NCBI GenBank assembly: GCA_002284615.2
Contig: MU069916.1
Location: 176,109 to 188,330, forward strand
DNA length: 12,222 nt
Direction: 5' to 3'
Source: Dunaliella salina
Lineage: Eukaryota > Chlorophyta > Chlorophyceae > Chlamydomonadales > Dunaliellaceae
Below the pieces are notes generated by a model. The model saw nothing but the letters and a program-made list of their open reading frames with translations, had not been told where the DNA came from and ran no database searches. The translations under genes were made by a program, and so were the position numbers. Positions 1 to 12,222 of the stretch are shown one piece after another (the first letter of the stretch is position 1; each line of letters begins with the position of its first letter).

Positions 1-80
1 GTGTGTGTGCGTGCGCGCGCGCGTGCGTGTATATATATTTATATACAAAAACGTATATATGTATTTACACATACATAAAA
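1..80. repeat. Alternating GT/GC/AT tract at the left edge
   Basis: GTGTGTGTGCGTGCGCGCGC passes into (TA)n-rich sequence. Alternating purine-pyrimidine DNA of this kind is prone to Z-form and to polymerase slippage. Confidence 0.85.
65..69 (-). terminator. Possible poly(A) signal TGTAA
   Basis: About 115 bases after the stop codon the minus strand reads TATGTGTAAATACA, containing TGTAA, the usual poly(A) signal in green algae. AT-rich sequence follows. This depends on the lineage, which is not known. Confidence 0.25.
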
Positions 81-184
81 AGACCAAACGCCAGAAATCT
101 TCAGATTCTCATTACTCCAAATTTTGCTGCTTCAGATTCTAAACACTGCTCTGAAATGCACGAAAGGCATTATAGAACCCACTC

Positions 185-12157
<11,973 letters not shown>

Positions 12158-12188
12158 CTGTGTGTGCATTTTTAGTTTTTTTCTGAGA

Positions 12189-12191
<3 letters not shown>

Positions 12192-12222
<31 letters not shown>
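12192..12222. repeat. (TG)n tract at the right edge
   Basis: At least 31 bases of TG run off the end of the window. Together with the left edge this suggests that the assembly broke at dinucleotide repeats. Confidence 0.95.

Overview
The window looks like nuclear DNA of a eukaryote with spliceosomal introns. There are no bacterial operons, no ribosome-binding-site spacing and no uninterrupted open frame longer than about 140 codons. Short open stretches are instead bounded by GT-AG splice signals, often with a pyrimidine tract and GTGAGT/GTAAGC/GTATGT-type donors. The lineage cannot be fixed from the sequence. A TGTAA motif after the last stop codon would fit the green-algal poly(A) signal, but that is weak evidence. 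The window begins and ends inside GT-rich dinucleotide tracts, so it may be a complete draft contig broken at microsatellites.

Main content: one large, intron-rich gene on the minus strand appears to cross almost the whole window. Its 5' end lies beyond base 12157 and its stop codon is at 185-187. I traced about 30 candidate exons of 16 to about 250 bases by matching acceptors, donors, open frames and reading phase. Many neighbouring exons join in a compatible phase: 12157-11889, 10483-8142, 8283-7158 and 1018-185. Several joins remain unresolved: around 11453-11641, 7100-6750, 5695-4533, 3915-3476 and 1420-1201. The product is not recognised. It looks like a large nuclear protein with a UBA-like helix-turn motif near its visible start, basic clusters next to acidic serine runs, long Ala/Pro/Gly-rich disordered stretches, several CxxC pairs, and a helical, leucine-rich C-terminal part.

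The introns hold most of the other structure. They contain two long (GT)n tracts (2659-2766 and 9967-10179), a 113-114 base tandem repeat (10503-10840), a 16/20 base minisatellite (4067-4223) and a 75 base duplication that includes an exon end (11221-11295 and 11411-11490). A short interspersed repeat family has at least five copies in both orientations between 5539 and 8085. On the minus strand at about 4857-5105 is a decayed Ty3/gypsy integrase C-terminus. On the plus strand at 9372-9523 is an isolated CCHC zinc-knuckle reading frame. Two places show tandemly repeated splice-site sequences, at 2500-2550 and 8284-8420.

Layout from the gene's 5' to 3' end (right to left): 12157-11453 UBA-like and charged exons; 11452-10484 duplicated exon end and tandem repeats; 10483-8142 Cys-rich, basic and Pro/Ala-rich exons; 7860-6926 globular-looking small exons; 6814-5695 Pro-rich and helical exons mixed with the interspersed repeat; 5694-3916 mostly intron with the retroelement relic and minisatellite; 3915-2537 longer exons and CxxC exons; 2536-1421 intron; 1420-185 Cys-containing and helical C-terminal exons, then the 3' end. 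No tRNA, rRNA or CRISPR was seen.
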